This document shows positions 8,853 to 16,693 of a DNA stretch of 44,052 nucleotides, piece by piece. The translations under genes and the position numbers were made by a program. Location: contig CAIWCG010000214.1 in NCBI GenBank assembly GCA_903911135.1, positions 1-44,052 of the forward strand, given 5' to 3'. Numbering within the stretch: the first letter of the stretch is position 1; each line of letters begins with the position of its first letter. Below the pieces are notes generated by a model. It saw nothing but the letters and a program-made list of their open reading frames with translations, did not search any database and was not told where the DNA came from. The stretch comes from an uncultured Bacteroidota bacterium (GTDB lineage: Bacteria; Bacteroidota; Bacteroidia; AKYH767-A; JABDAW01).

Positions 8853-9160
8853 AAGGGGATTAAGGTTTGTTTTTGAGTTTTTGATGGCTGTGGAGAGGGA
8901 ATTGAAGGTGGTTTTGGCTGATGGCATGGTACGCAGCGTTGGGCGAGGGAGCGAAAGGGAGCCGAAGGCTGTGCGTAGCACGGAGCGAAGCGACCCCCTG
9001 TAGCACCCCGACCCCTTGCAGCAAGGTGGTGGCCTTCTTTTTGCCTAAGGCTGCTGCTGGGGACGCCCCCAGAAGATAATTATAAATGATGGATTATGAA
9101 TTATAAATGAGAGGAAGGGAGATTTGGGGAGAAGGAGGTTTTTTTGATGAAAGGTGCTAT
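8853..9160. other. Non-coding stretch with GC-rich block and AATTATAAAT motifs
   Basis: No credible gene is seen. It holds a GC-rich block (about 8935-9075) with repeated GAGCGAA and CCCCGACCCC words, and a 6-bp hairpin CTGGGG/CCCCAG at 9057-9072. Two direct copies of AATTATAAAT follow near 9080 and 9099; the same word recurs at 17383-17430. It looks like assembled intergenic repeats. Confidence 0.5.
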
Positions 9161-9177
9161 TTGTTAAAATTAAATTG

Positions 9178-9185
9178 TATGTTTG
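9178..9185 (+). promoter_or_regulatory. -7 box for the secreted-protein pair
   Basis: TATGTTTG is a perfect -7 match 22 bases before the ATG at 9208. A TTG lies 14 bases upstream (9161-9163), slightly closer than usual. Confidence 0.5.
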
Positions 9186-9207
9186 TCGCCGAAAAAAATA
9201 TTGAGAT

Positions 9208-9876
9208 ATGAAGAAATTGATGATTGTTTTGGTGATAGGCCTCGCAAAAATGGGGTTTGCACAGACGGATGCGGCCATTTCGCATGCCACTTACAAGAAT
9301 GTGACGAGCTTTGATGACTATGAAAGCATCACGGTGGTGAATACGACGGATGAAACGGAGGGACTGGTGAAGATTGGGCACATTAGTGCAATGGTTTTGG
9401 GCTCGAAGATATACACCAACAAGGCGGAGGTGGAGAAAAAGGCGTTCAACAAGCTGAAGATGGCTGGCGCGATGATCGGTGCGAGCGTTATAAGAATGCC
9501 AAACATGGTGATAAAGAGCAAAAGTGGTGGTGCATTGCTTGATTTCAGTGCCGACCAGGAGCTTACGGGGATTGCTTATGCCATTACTCCGCTCGATATG
9601 GAGGCTTTCAAGAAAGTGGTTAGTGCCAATGCGGAATACCAAAGCGTAAATCAGATAAAGATAAACAATCGTGACGCCAAATTCTCGACTATGGACAGAA
9701 ACGTTAAGTTTCGGGTAAATAGCATCAAGAAAGAGGATAATGCAATCATGATTGCCGGCGATTTGAAGGGCGAATCGGTAAAAAAGTTTCAGGTAGTGGC
9801 CTTCGACCATGACACGTTCGATGTTTACTTCTTCGATGCGTTCGCAACATATAGGATGAAATTCAAAATAAACTAA
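9208..9876 (+). CDS. Secreted protein of unknown function
   Basis: This 222-residue protein has a signal peptide (about 1-19, ending GFAQ), so it is exported to the periplasm or beyond. The mature part is mixed alpha/beta, with a hydrophobic helix (FNKLKMAGAMIGASVIRMP, about 80-98) and a C-terminal half rich in short strands. There is no cysteine pair, lipobox or sorting domain. I do not recognise the family. It is followed 13 bases later by another secreted unknown on the same strand, and a strong terminator lies after that one, so the two probably form an operon. Confidence 0.75.
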   Translation: MKKLMIVLVIGLAKMGFAQTDAAISHATYKNVTSFDDYESITVVNTTDETEGLVKIGHISAMVLGSKIYTNKAEVEKKAFNKLKMAGAMIGASVIRMPNMVIKSKSGGALLDFSADQELTGIAYAITPLDMEAFKKVVSANAEYQSVNQIKINNRDAKFSTMDRNVKFRVNSIKKEDNAIMIAGDLKGESVKKFQVVAFDHDTFDVYFFDAFATYRMKFKIN

Positions 9877-9889
9877 TAATTATAAAAAC

Positions 9890-10810
9890 ATGAAGAGTAA
9901 AAAAATCATTGCCCTTTCGTTGGGCATGGCACTTGCTTCGATTACGGCATTTGCACAGGTAACGGTGGGCTTCAAGACCTCGCCACAGGACAAAGAGGCC
10001 ATCATTAAGCCCGAAGATATGGCTGCCTTGAAACAAAGCACTACGGTGTTCATATTGCCAGCCGATGTGGAGTCGAGCGATGTGAAGGTTTATGAACAAA
10101 TATTCAAGGAAGTGTGGACGTTTACCCCTTATAAGGTAATCACGGATGAACAAATAGGGAAGTATTCCGGCAAACCTGGATACTCTTATATCACTATCGG
10201 AGGGATAACCATGTCAGGGCAGAATTATAGTTTCACTTTGTGTTTTTATGAGTTGCAGATGCTGAATGGCAAGAAGAACAACAAGGTGTTTGCCCAGATT
10301 AACATACCATCTAAGTTCTGTACCGACAGCAAAAGCAAGACTATGGTACCAATCAACATGCTTCCGGGATACTTGAAGGTTTATTTGGCAATATGGAACA
10401 ATTGCTTGAGCAATGGAGTCTATTTGAAGAACAAGGATGATTATACCGACAAGGAACTGTTCAAGAATCTGGAAAATGAAACGCTTTGGATTCCAGATGA
10501 AAACTTGAGTTATATATCCAACTGGGGTGGCAAGACAAAAACATACAGCGATGATGAATTCTTCAAGAAGTATCCATACCCACACAAGGTGGCTACCGGA
10601 AAAGAAATCAGTGATGAGATAATGTCATCGAGCAAACCGGTATATTTCATGGGGCCTACGGTAAACATATACGGGCATAAGGTAATAAGCATCTATTCAT
10701 CAAAAAGCAACATGCCGGTTTTTTATGATGTAGAGACTCATCAGGAATTATCGCCTTCCGATATGAAATATGTAGCCAAGCAAATAGAAAAAGCAGGTAG
10801 AGGAAAATAG
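9890..10810 (+). CDS. Secreted protein of unknown function
   Basis: This 306-residue protein has a clear signal peptide (about 1-22, ending TAFAQ). The mature region begins VTVGFKTSPQDKEAIIKPED and later contains alternating aromatic and charged segments. No catalytic motif, lipobox or sorting tail is visible. It lies 13 bases after the preceding secreted protein, likely in the same transcript, and is followed by a 15-bp-stem terminator. The paired, exported, terminator-bounded layout suggests a small periplasmic or outer-membrane-associated unit, but no function can be named. Confidence 0.75.
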   Translation: MKSKKIIALSLGMALASITAFAQVTVGFKTSPQDKEAIIKPEDMAALKQSTTVFILPADVESSDVKVYEQIFKEVWTFTPYKVITDEQIGKYSGKPGYSYITIGGITMSGQNYSFTLCFYELQMLNGKKNNKVFAQINIPSKFCTDSKSKTMVPINMLPGYLKVYLAIWNNCLSNGVYLKNKDDYTDKELFKNLENETLWIPDENLSYISNWGGKTKTYSDDEFFKKYPYPHKVATGKEISDEIMSSSKPVYFMGPTVNIYGHKVISIYSSKSNMPVFYDVETHQELSPSDMKYVAKQIEKAGRGK

Positions 10811-10827
10811 AAAGACAAACACATATA

Positions 10828-10871
10828 CCAAACAAAGACGGCTCGAATTTATTCGGGCCGTCTTTGTTTGG
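10828..10871 (+). terminator. Strong intrinsic terminator-like hairpin
   Basis: CCAAACAAAGACGGC (10828-10842) and its exact reverse complement (10857-10871) form a 15-bp perfect stem with a 14-base loop; CGAA/TTCG inside the loop can extend it. The 3' arm is T-rich (TCTTTGTTTGG). It starts 18 bases after the second secreted gene. Confidence 0.85.
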
Positions 10872-10945
10872 TGCAATTTGAAGTTCGAGACAAGTAAAAA
10901 CCAACCGAAAAAATAGGCTTGAAAGTTCAATTATGAAAAAAATAT

Positions 10946-10953
10946 TACTTTTG
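10946..10953 (+). promoter_or_regulatory. -7 box of the polysaccharide chain-length operon
   Basis: TACTTTTG, a perfect TAnnTTTG match, lies 23 bases before the ATG at 10977. The nearest upstream TTG (10919) is rather far (24 bases). Confidence 0.5.
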
Positions 10954-10976
10954 CCCGAATAAATGAATATAATGTG

Positions 10977-12095
10977 ATGAATGAAAATGCAAACAGCGTA
11001 AGAAGAGCAAACTATCTGGATGCCTCCAATTTGTTTATTTTTATAATAAAATGGAAATGGCATTTATTGATAATAGGGGTATTGGCCGCCTTGTCATCCT
11101 TGATATTTTCTGGGCCAACCTTTATAAAACCAAAGTTCAAATCAACGGTTATCTTGTTCCCTTCAAGTACCAACTCCATCTCTAAGGCGCTTTTAGGTGC
11201 ACCAGATGAAGAATCAGATGTATTGAAGTTCGGAAAAGAGGAACAAGCCGAACAACTGCTTCAAATCTTGAATTCAGATGAAATTAGGGAACGGGTAATA
11301 AAACAGTTTGACCTGATGAACCATTATCATATCGAAGCCAACTCTAATTATCCGCTCACTAGGGTAATGAAGGAATTTGAAAGCAATGTATCTTTTGAAC
11401 GCACAGAATTCATGTCTGTTAAGATTGAAGTGATGGATGAAGATCCTGAAGTTGCTGCAAACATGGCAAACACCATTTCGGATTTGGTAGATTCCATGAA
11501 AACAAAAATACAACACGAACGAGCATATCAATCATTCATTATCGTAGAGGCGGCATATAAAGACAAATTGAAAAGGATGAATGAAATAGAAGACTCCATG
11601 CAAAACCTGCGTGCTCATGGAATTTTTGATTATGAATCCCAGTCAGCGATGTATAATGAAGAATATACCAAGGCTTCATCAATATATGAGAATGAAAAGG
11701 CGAGCTTGCCAGTTTTGGAAAAGTATAGAAAGGAAGATGATACTCTCGTTATAACTACCAAAGCAAGAATTAAAGGTGCTGAAGCAAAGATGAAAACCAT
11801 GAAAGCACAATTGGACAATGTAGCAAAGTATGGTGGAGCAAATGTTACCATGGCACAAGAAATGGGTTGGCAACGAAAGGCGCTGGCAGACCTTCGTGAG
11901 AAATATGCCAAGGCAAGGATTGACTTGGACCAAACCTTATCTAATAAATTTGTCGTAAATAAAGCATTAAAAGCAGAGAAGAAATCATATCCAATACGTT
12001 GGCTCATTGTTGTATTTTCAACTTTATCAGCGTTATTCTTGAGTGTCATATTATTGATTGGAGTAGAGAGTTACGCACAGTTTAAACGTTCATAA
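10977..12095 (+). CDS. Wzz-like polysaccharide chain-length determinant, copy 1
   Basis: The protein has about 372 residues, with a membrane helix near each end (about 28-46 and 340-362) and a long charged helical periplasmic domain between them. This is the layout of polysaccharide co-polymerases (Wzz family). After the first helix it has IFSGPTFIKPKFKS, and the C-terminal helix is preceded by YPIRWLIVVFSTLS. No kinase domain is attached. A GTG at 10974 is in frame just upstream; the ATG at 10977 is preferred. It is followed 18 bases later by a shorter paralogue and then an O-antigen ligase-like protein, so it should set the length of a surface polysaccharide. Confidence 0.88.
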   Translation: MNENANSVRRANYLDASNLFIFIIKWKWHLLIIGVLAALSSLIFSGPTFIKPKFKSTVILFPSSTNSISKALLGAPDEESDVLKFGKEEQAEQLLQILNSDEIRERVIKQFDLMNHYHIEANSNYPLTRVMKEFESNVSFERTEFMSVKIEVMDEDPEVAANMANTISDLVDSMKTKIQHERAYQSFIIVEAAYKDKLKRMNEIEDSMQNLRAHGIFDYESQSAMYNEEYTKASSIYENEKASLPVLEKYRKEDDTLVITTKARIKGAEAKMKTMKAQLDNVAKYGGANVTMAQEMGWQRKALADLREKYAKARIDLDQTLSNKFVVNKALKAEKKSYPIRWLIVVFSTLSALFLSVILLIGVESYAQFKRS

Positions 12096-12113
12096 ATAAA
12101 AATATAATCAGCC

Positions 12114-13067
12114 ATGATACCATTTATGAATGCAACTAGTTTGCTTGATTTATTGAACAAGTGGAAAGCCCATCTTTTTACAATTGGAATTATTACGATT
12201 ATTGCTTCGATAATTTTTTCTGGTCCTACTTTTATACAACCAAAATATAAATCCTATGCCATAATATATCCTTCTAACATTATCCCTTATGCTGGCGAAA
12301 GTCCAACGGAGCAAATGCTTCAGGTTCTGCAGTCGGATGATATAAGAAGGGACATGTTCAAGAAATTCAATCTTGCCAAGCATTATGATATCGATACTTC
12401 CAAGGACAAATATTACATGTCTCATCTTATCAACTCATATAATGAAAATGTAACGTTTGACAGAAATGAATTCCAGTCCGTTCAAGTTGATGTTTTGGAT
12501 GTGGATCCGTTTATGGCCGCAGCAATGGTTGATACAATCATTGATTTGATGAACAAAAAGGCAAAGAGTCTGCAGCGCGAGAAATCGGAAGAAATAGTCA
12601 AGATACTAAAGATTCAGTTGGACAGGAAGAAATCTGAAATGGATTCGATGGAAAATGTGGTGAAGAATTTAAGAACCTCCTACGGAATCATCAGTTATGA
12701 CAATCAGGCTAGGGAAATTACCCGCGAATATTACCAGATTTTGGGTAGCCGTGGTAACCCTCAAGCTTTGACAGAAGCTCATCAACTGATGCAAAACCTT
12801 CAAGAGCATGGTGGCGAATTCGTTTCAATCAATGAACATCTGTGGAGGGTAAGAGGTATGTATAACGACATCAAGTCGCAATATGAAAACGCCATCAAGG
12901 ATGTGGAAAAGATACTTACTTATTCAAACATAATAACCAGTCCATACCCTGCCGACAAAAAGACTTATCCCATCAGATGGCTTATTGTGGTGATATCAAC
13001 GCTTTCTACGGTTCTTCTAAGTTTCATCGTCCTTGGAATAATCGATAGAAAGAAAAATTCGCTTTAA
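12114..13067 (+). CDS. Wzz-like polysaccharide chain-length determinant, copy 2
   Basis: This 317-residue protein has the same plan as its upstream neighbour: helix at about 19-38, IFSGPTFIQPKYKS right after it, a coiled periplasmic region, then YPIRWLIVVISTLS and a C-terminal helix (about 287-309). The shared segments show the two are paralogues from an old duplication. This copy is shorter by about 55 residues, mostly in the N-terminal part of the periplasmic domain. It sits 18 bases after copy 1 and 14 bases before the ligase gene. The two may form mixed oligomers or set two length classes, which is inference. Confidence 0.85.
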   Translation: MIPFMNATSLLDLLNKWKAHLFTIGIITIIASIIFSGPTFIQPKYKSYAIIYPSNIIPYAGESPTEQMLQVLQSDDIRRDMFKKFNLAKHYDIDTSKDKYYMSHLINSYNENVTFDRNEFQSVQVDVLDVDPFMAAAMVDTIIDLMNKKAKSLQREKSEEIVKILKIQLDRKKSEMDSMENVVKNLRTSYGIISYDNQAREITREYYQILGSRGNPQALTEAHQLMQNLQEHGGEFVSINEHLWRVRGMYNDIKSQYENAIKDVEKILTYSNIITSPYPADKKTYPIRWLIVVISTLSTVLLSFIVLGIIDRKKNSL

Positions 13068-13081
13068 TTCATAACGAAGCA

Positions 13082-14527
13082 ATGGTCGACCAGATAAAAC
13101 TAAAGTGGCTATATGGTATCAGTGCCTTATTCATTGCATTGAACCTATTCTTTATTGCCAACGAAATATTTTGGATGCCGCTTTTGCCTATTGCTGCCTT
13201 GATTGTCATCCTTGCCATTTTCGCCATCGATATCTTGATGTTCATCATCGTGTTTCTTACCCCATTGGCTGTAAATCTCACCAATTCCGAGTTCAATGCA
13301 GGCTTGAGTTTGCCGGTAGAACCATTGATGTTCGGCTTGATGATCATCTTTTTGGTGAAGCTGCTATACGAAAGAAAGTTCGACAAGAACATCACCAATC
13401 ATCCGATTTCGATATTCATCATCATCAATCTGGTTTGGATGTTCATCACCAGCATCAGCAGCACCATGCATTTGGTATCGTTCAAATTCCTTTTGTCACG
13501 TTTATGGTTTGTCATCCCTTTCTATTTCTTGGCCACCCAGCTATTCATCAATTACAAGAACATCAAAAAGTTCATCTGGATATACACCATATCCCTCATC
13601 ATCGTCATCTTCTACACCATGTTTCGCCATCACGAATTCGGCTGGACAGAAAAATCGGCGATATGGGTAATGAGTCCTTTCTATAACGACCATACCGCCT
13701 ATGCAGCCGTCATCTGTCTTTTTGTTCCGGTATTCATCGGCTTCATTTTCAATAAGAACTACACCCCCATCATCCGCATATTTGCCGCGTTCATTTCCAT
13801 GCTCTTCATCGTGGCACTGCTGCTTTCCTATACCCGGGCTGCATGGGTAGGTTTGGCCACCGCCATAGGCGTTTACCTCATCTTCCTGTTCAGGGTAAAG
13901 ACTTCCATCATCATCACCGGAATCATCGCATTGATAACGATATTCTTCATCTTCAAAACCGACATCCTGATGAAACTGGAACGAAACAGGCAAGATTCCT
14001 CCACCGACATCAAGAAGCACGTGCAGTCCATATCGAACATCTCTACCGATGCCTCCAATGTGGAACGAATCAACCGATGGAACTGTGCCATTCGAATGTT
14101 CAAAAAGAAACCCTTTCTTGGTTGGGGACCGGGCACCTATTCCTTCAAATACGCCCCATTTCAGCACTCCACCGAAAAAACCATCATCAGCACCAATGCC
14201 GGAAACAAGGGCAATGCACACAGCGAATACCTGCAGCCATTGGCCGATTCAGGCATCATCGGTTCCTTGTCGTTCATCCTCATCGTCATCGCCATCATCT
14301 ATCGCTCGTCGCGGCTATACATCCGAACCAAAGACAAAGAAATACGCATGCTCACGCTCGGATTATTGCTCGGCTTGATAACCTATTTCGTACACGGAAT
14401 CATGAACGATTTCCTCGACACCGACAAAGCCTCCGTACCATTCTGGGGCTTCGTAGCCATACTCGTAGCCTTGGATGTATATCATTCGAAACAGGAAAAG
14501 GAAACCCCTGAAACACTCGAAACATAA
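13082..14527 (+). CDS. O-antigen ligase / polymerase family membrane protein
   Basis: This 481-residue protein has about 11-12 membrane helices across its length. The conserved Wzy_C/WaaL region is present: a large periplasmic loop with LGWGPGTYSFKYAPF (about residues 346-360), NAHSEYLQPLADSGIIG (about 379-395) and further helices up to FWGFVAILVALDV. Such proteins polymerise or transfer lipid-linked glycans at the periplasmic face. Placed directly after two chain-length determinants, it is most simply the polymerase or ligase of that pathway. No glycosyltransferases are in the window, so the glycan cannot be inferred. Codon use is C-rich compared with the very AT-rich genes that follow. Confidence 0.88.
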   Translation: MVDQIKLKWLYGISALFIALNLFFIANEIFWMPLLPIAALIVILAIFAIDILMFIIVFLTPLAVNLTNSEFNAGLSLPVEPLMFGLMIIFLVKLLYERKFDKNITNHPISIFIIINLVWMFITSISSTMHLVSFKFLLSRLWFVIPFYFLATQLFINYKNIKKFIWIYTISLIIVIFYTMFRHHEFGWTEKSAIWVMSPFYNDHTAYAAVICLFVPVFIGFIFNKNYTPIIRIFAAFISMLFIVALLLSYTRAAWVGLATAIGVYLIFLFRVKTSIIITGIIALITIFFIFKTDILMKLERNRQDSSTDIKKHVQSISNISTDASNVERINRWNCAIRMFKKKPFLGWGPGTYSFKYAPFQHSTEKTIISTNAGNKGNAHSEYLQPLADSGIIGSLSFILIVIAIIYRSSRLYIRTKDKEIRMLTLGLLLGLITYFVHGIMNDFLDTDKASVPFWGFVAILVALDVYHSKQEKETPETLET

Positions 14528-14552
14528 GTTTCAATAACAATCATCATTAGCC

Positions 14553-14613
14553 CTTTCTTGATGACCTTATTGCTTTTATGAGTGCTCCGAAACGGATGCA
14601 ATTATAGAAGCAT
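14553..14613 (+). repeat. Dispersed hairpin element, copy 1
   Basis: Begins 25 bases after the ligase stop. It contains TTATTGCTTTTATGA, then a small hairpin CTCCGAAACGGA, then ATTATAGAAGC, so GCTTTTAT can pair with ATAGAAGC around an inner CCG-AAA-CGG stem. Nearly the same sequence recurs at 26973-27034, also just after a gene. Confidence 0.75.
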
Positions 14614-14667
14614 GATAATAATGAAATAAACAGGTAGAAACGCCTAAATGAATGGTTGGTAGTTTAG

Positions 14668-15537
14668 TTAAAACTTAAAACTTATTCCAGAATCTAATAA
14701 TATTGTTCCTCCTAAATTTTGAATGCCTAAACGTGCAAATGCACCAATATGATTGCTAAAATAATGAATAACTGTTCCATTTAATCTATAGCTAAAACTA
14801 GTAGTACTTGTAGCTATTGGAGTACTTAAAACATCCGTTTGTCCAGAGGCAGAAACAAATGCTAACCCTAATACAATCCCAGCACTTATATCATAACTTT
14901 CATTATGATAAACATAATAATTACCCACCAATCCTAAGGACAAAATACTTTCATCTATTGTTGTCGTTGCTAAATTTAACTCATATTGTCCTGTTAAACT
15001 ATTATAAGTTGAGGTAAAATATGAATAGTCTCCTGAACCACGAGTGTATAGTAGCATCCCACCAAAACTAATATTATTAACTTTTCTTTCATAGGAAAAC
15101 ATTAAAGGGTCAATACTGGATGTATTTGTAAGTCCTAAATCTTTAAAAACACTCATCCAAGGATAAATCCAGCCTACACCGAATTGAATAAGGTTTAAAT
15201 TTTCAGTTACTATATTATTTTGCTCCTTGTTTGCAACCAAAGGGGTATTTACTTTCGTTTCTTTATCAATAGGTTTCTTTTGTTTTGGTTGATTGATAAT
15301 ATCAATAGTGCCATTCTTATAGTGAATAACTGTAACTTCGGACCTATTAATTGAATAAGTAGGACCATTTTGATTTTCCCATTTTTTATATTCAATTTCC
15401 GAAGAACCTACTTTTATAACATTACATTTAATAGAATCGGTGTCTGATTTTTTAATAAAATCTTGGCCATAAGTCAGAAAGTTAAATTGACAAAAGGCAA
15501 TTAGGATTAAAGCGATTTTGGTTACTAAATTTTTCAT
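14668..15537 (-). CDS. Secreted protein with probable outer-membrane barrel
   Basis: The protein has 289 residues. A signal peptide (about 1-24, ending LTYG) is followed by a small strand-rich domain (about 25-80: VIKVGSSEIEYKKW, EVTVIHYKNG). The latter half (about 105-289) consists of alternating strands and ends in phenylalanine (GISFKF), as outer-membrane barrels do. Eight to ten strands are plausible. It is translated just 2 bases after the zinc-ribbon gene on the same strand. Base composition is much more AT-rich than the polysaccharide genes to its left. No family name can be given with confidence. Confidence 0.75.
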   Translation of the reverse strand: MKNLVTKIALILIAFCQFNFLTYGQDFIKKSDTDSIKCNVIKVGSSEIEYKKWENQNGPTYSINRSEVTVIHYKNGTIDIINQPKQKKPIDKETKVNTPLVANKEQNNIVTENLNLIQFGVGWIYPWMSVFKDLGLTNTSSIDPLMFSYERKVNNISFGGMLLYTRGSGDYSYFTSTYNSLTGQYELNLATTTIDESILSLGLVGNYYVYHNESYDISAGIVLGLAFVSASGQTDVLSTPIATSTTSFSYRLNGTVIHYFSNHIGAFARLGIQNLGGTILLDSGISFKF

Positions 15538-15539
15538 AT

Positions 15540-15833
15540 TTATTTATTTTTGGTTATTTTATTTATTTCTTTTACAGCTAATAATACATCTTTTTCAGTA
15601 TCTATTTCCTTATCAAACTTCCTTAAAATCTCACCACCAGAAACTAGGCTTGAATCATTAACATCCCGTCCAACATAGATTTGAAAAATAAACCCACATT
15701 TTTCACATTTAACAATCCACCAACCATAATCATTTATTCCACCTTTATGAACTACTTGATGACCTTTAAAATCATTGTAGCAATTAGGGTTCTCACATTT
15801 AAACATAAATGTTTCTCCGTTTACTGTAATCAT
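15540..15833 (-). CDS. Small zinc-ribbon protein
   Basis: This 97-residue cytoplasmic protein carries two cysteine knuckles, C-x4-C in KCENPNCYND (C13, C18) and C-x2-C in VKCEKCGF, about 30 residues apart, as in a zinc ribbon. The remainder is a charged C-terminal helix (KEIDTEKDVLLAVKEINKI). It ends 2 bases before the barrel-protein gene, so the two are co-transcribed. The leader upstream contains a 150-nt imperfect hairpin and a good minus-strand promoter. Function unknown; nucleic-acid or protein binding is possible. Confidence 0.7.
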   Translation of the reverse strand: MITVNGETFMFKCENPNCYNDFKGHQVVHKGGINDYGWWIVKCEKCGFIFQIYVGRDVNDSSLVSGGEILRKFDKEIDTEKDVLLAVKEINKITKNK

Positions 15834-15896
15834 ATTTTTTTAATTTGTTAATATATTTTTTATTTAGTCTATTCTCTGGGTATATATAAAAACAGC

Positions 15897-16046
15897 GGCG
15901 TGAGCTAATCTTGCTAATCATCTAAGAGGTTCGACCAAGAACCCGTGATACGATTAAACAAATGCTCACGCCTGTCGTGAGCGTCTTTGCTTTATCCAGT
16001 ATCACTTTAAAATTGGTCGATTTCTTAGATCGGATTGCTAAACGCC
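15897..16046 (-). ncRNA. Long imperfect hairpin, candidate structured RNA or leader
   Basis: Successive perfect helices stack along one axis: GGCGT/ACGCC (closing), AATC/GATT, ATCTAAG/CTTAGAT, TCGACCAA/TTGGTCGA, GTGATAC/GTATCAC, and the tip GCTCACG/CGTGAGC with a 5-base loop. They are separated by internal loops of 2-7 bases, the largest being GAACCC opposite TTTAAAA. A consensus promoter on the minus strand lies about 50 bases away, so a transcript from it would carry the hairpin and continue into the zinc-ribbon gene. The strand is therefore tentative. It resembles a 6S-type rod in shape only; an element-like DNA hairpin is the alternative. Confidence 0.55.
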
Positions 16047-16095
16047 TATATTTTATATGTCTTAATTCTACATAATCTTAATTATTTTATCGCCA

Positions 16096-16122
16096 CAAAA
16101 TTACTGATTATTTATAAAACAA
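16096..16122 (-). promoter_or_regulatory. Minus-strand promoter upstream of the long hairpin
   Basis: TTG (16122-16120), 16 bases, then TAATTTTG (16103-16096) on the minus strand. A transcript from here would begin about 45 bases before the hairpin and give a leader of roughly 260 bases for the zinc-ribbon and barrel genes. Confidence 0.55.
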
Positions 16123-16200
16123 GAGATAGTACCAATAAAACATACCTATATATATAGTATCTTTTCATCTTTAAAAAAGAAACTTTTGGAGGCTTTTGTT

Positions 16201-16228
16201 TTGATGTTATATTTATTGTTTAGCTTTG
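16201..16228 (+). promoter_or_regulatory. Consensus promoter upstream of array A5 and the FN3-like gene
   Basis: TTG (16201-16203), exactly 17 bases, then TAGCTTTG (16221-16228). It is among the best matches in the window. It points toward a 35-codon ORF, array A5 and the FN3-like gene at 16694, so the array may be transcribed. Confidence 0.65.
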
Positions 16229-16237
16229 CGGCTCTAA

Positions 16238-16345
16238 ATGGATACAAATAACCAAATATCATTTATAAGCCCAATTGCGATCCCTAACAAAGATTTCACT
16301 TCCGCCCAGGTAGTAATAGTCTTTGTGGCATGCAATCAGGATTAA
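16238..16345 (+). CDS. Possible 35-residue peptide or gene remnant
   Basis: ATG lies 9 bases after a consensus -7 box and opens 35 codons (MDTNNQISFISPIAIPNKDF, then a short hydrophobic VVIVFVAC segment). It ends 50 bases before array A5. It could be a leader peptide, or the surviving start of a gene whose remainder was replaced by the array. I recognise no family, and chance cannot be excluded at this length. Confidence 0.3.
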   Translation: MDTNNQISFISPIAIPNKDFTSAQVVIVFVACNQD

Positions 16346-16395
16346 ATCATACTACATTTTACTTTCGTCAAGCGTCAGATGTCCGGATTTTGAGT

Positions 16396-16642
16396 TTGGA
16401 AAGTCGTTTTCCCTACTGGAAAAGTTGTTTTTCCTACTGGGAAAGTCGTTTTCCATCTTGGAAAATCATTCCGCCAGTTGGGAAAGTCATTTTTCCACCT
16501 TGGAAAATCGTTTTCCCGTCTTGGAAAGTCATTTTTCCACCTTGGAAAGTCATTCCGCAAGCTTGGAAAGTCGTTTGCCATCTTGGAAAGTCGTTTTTCC
16601 TACTGGGAAAGTCATTTTTCCTACTGGGAAAATCATTTTCCA
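16396..16642. repeat. 21-bp tandem repeat array A5, about 12 units
   Basis: About twelve units of 21 bp, with one of 20 bp near 16563-16582, built on TTGGAAAGTC(G/A)TTTTCC plus a variable 5-base end (CTAC, ATCT, ACCT). Each unit is itself quasi-palindromic (GGAAA...TTTCC) and can form a hairpin. The array ends 52 bases before the FN3-like gene. The 20-bp unit changes reading frame, so it is not under selection as coding sequence. Confidence 0.93.
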
Positions 16643-16693
16643 AACACCGAATTCAATTATTAAAGTATATATAAACAATTAAAAACAAAGATT

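Noticed and set aside
8935-9075. GC-rich block as a possible RNA gene
   Set aside because: Repeated short words and only a 6-bp hairpin are present. There is no extended pairing or promoter.
13541-14221. 226-codon minus-strand frame opposite the O-antigen ligase gene
   Set aside because: It is a shadow of the C-rich codon use of the ligase gene, has low-complexity composition and no start signal.
15928-15945. tRNA T-arm-like GGTTCGACCAAGAACC
   Set aside because: No acceptor stem, anticodon arm or CCA end can be placed around it. It is part of the larger hairpin.
15897-16046. Integron attC site
   Set aside because: The long hairpin shape is suggestive, but the closing arms are GGCGT/ACGCC and lack the RYYYAAC/GTTRRRY core sites. 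No integrase is near.
16323-16682. Overlapping open frames through array A5 on both strands
   Set aside because: One unit is 20 bp, which shifts the frame, and at least four frames are open at once. This is a repeat artefact, not a gene.
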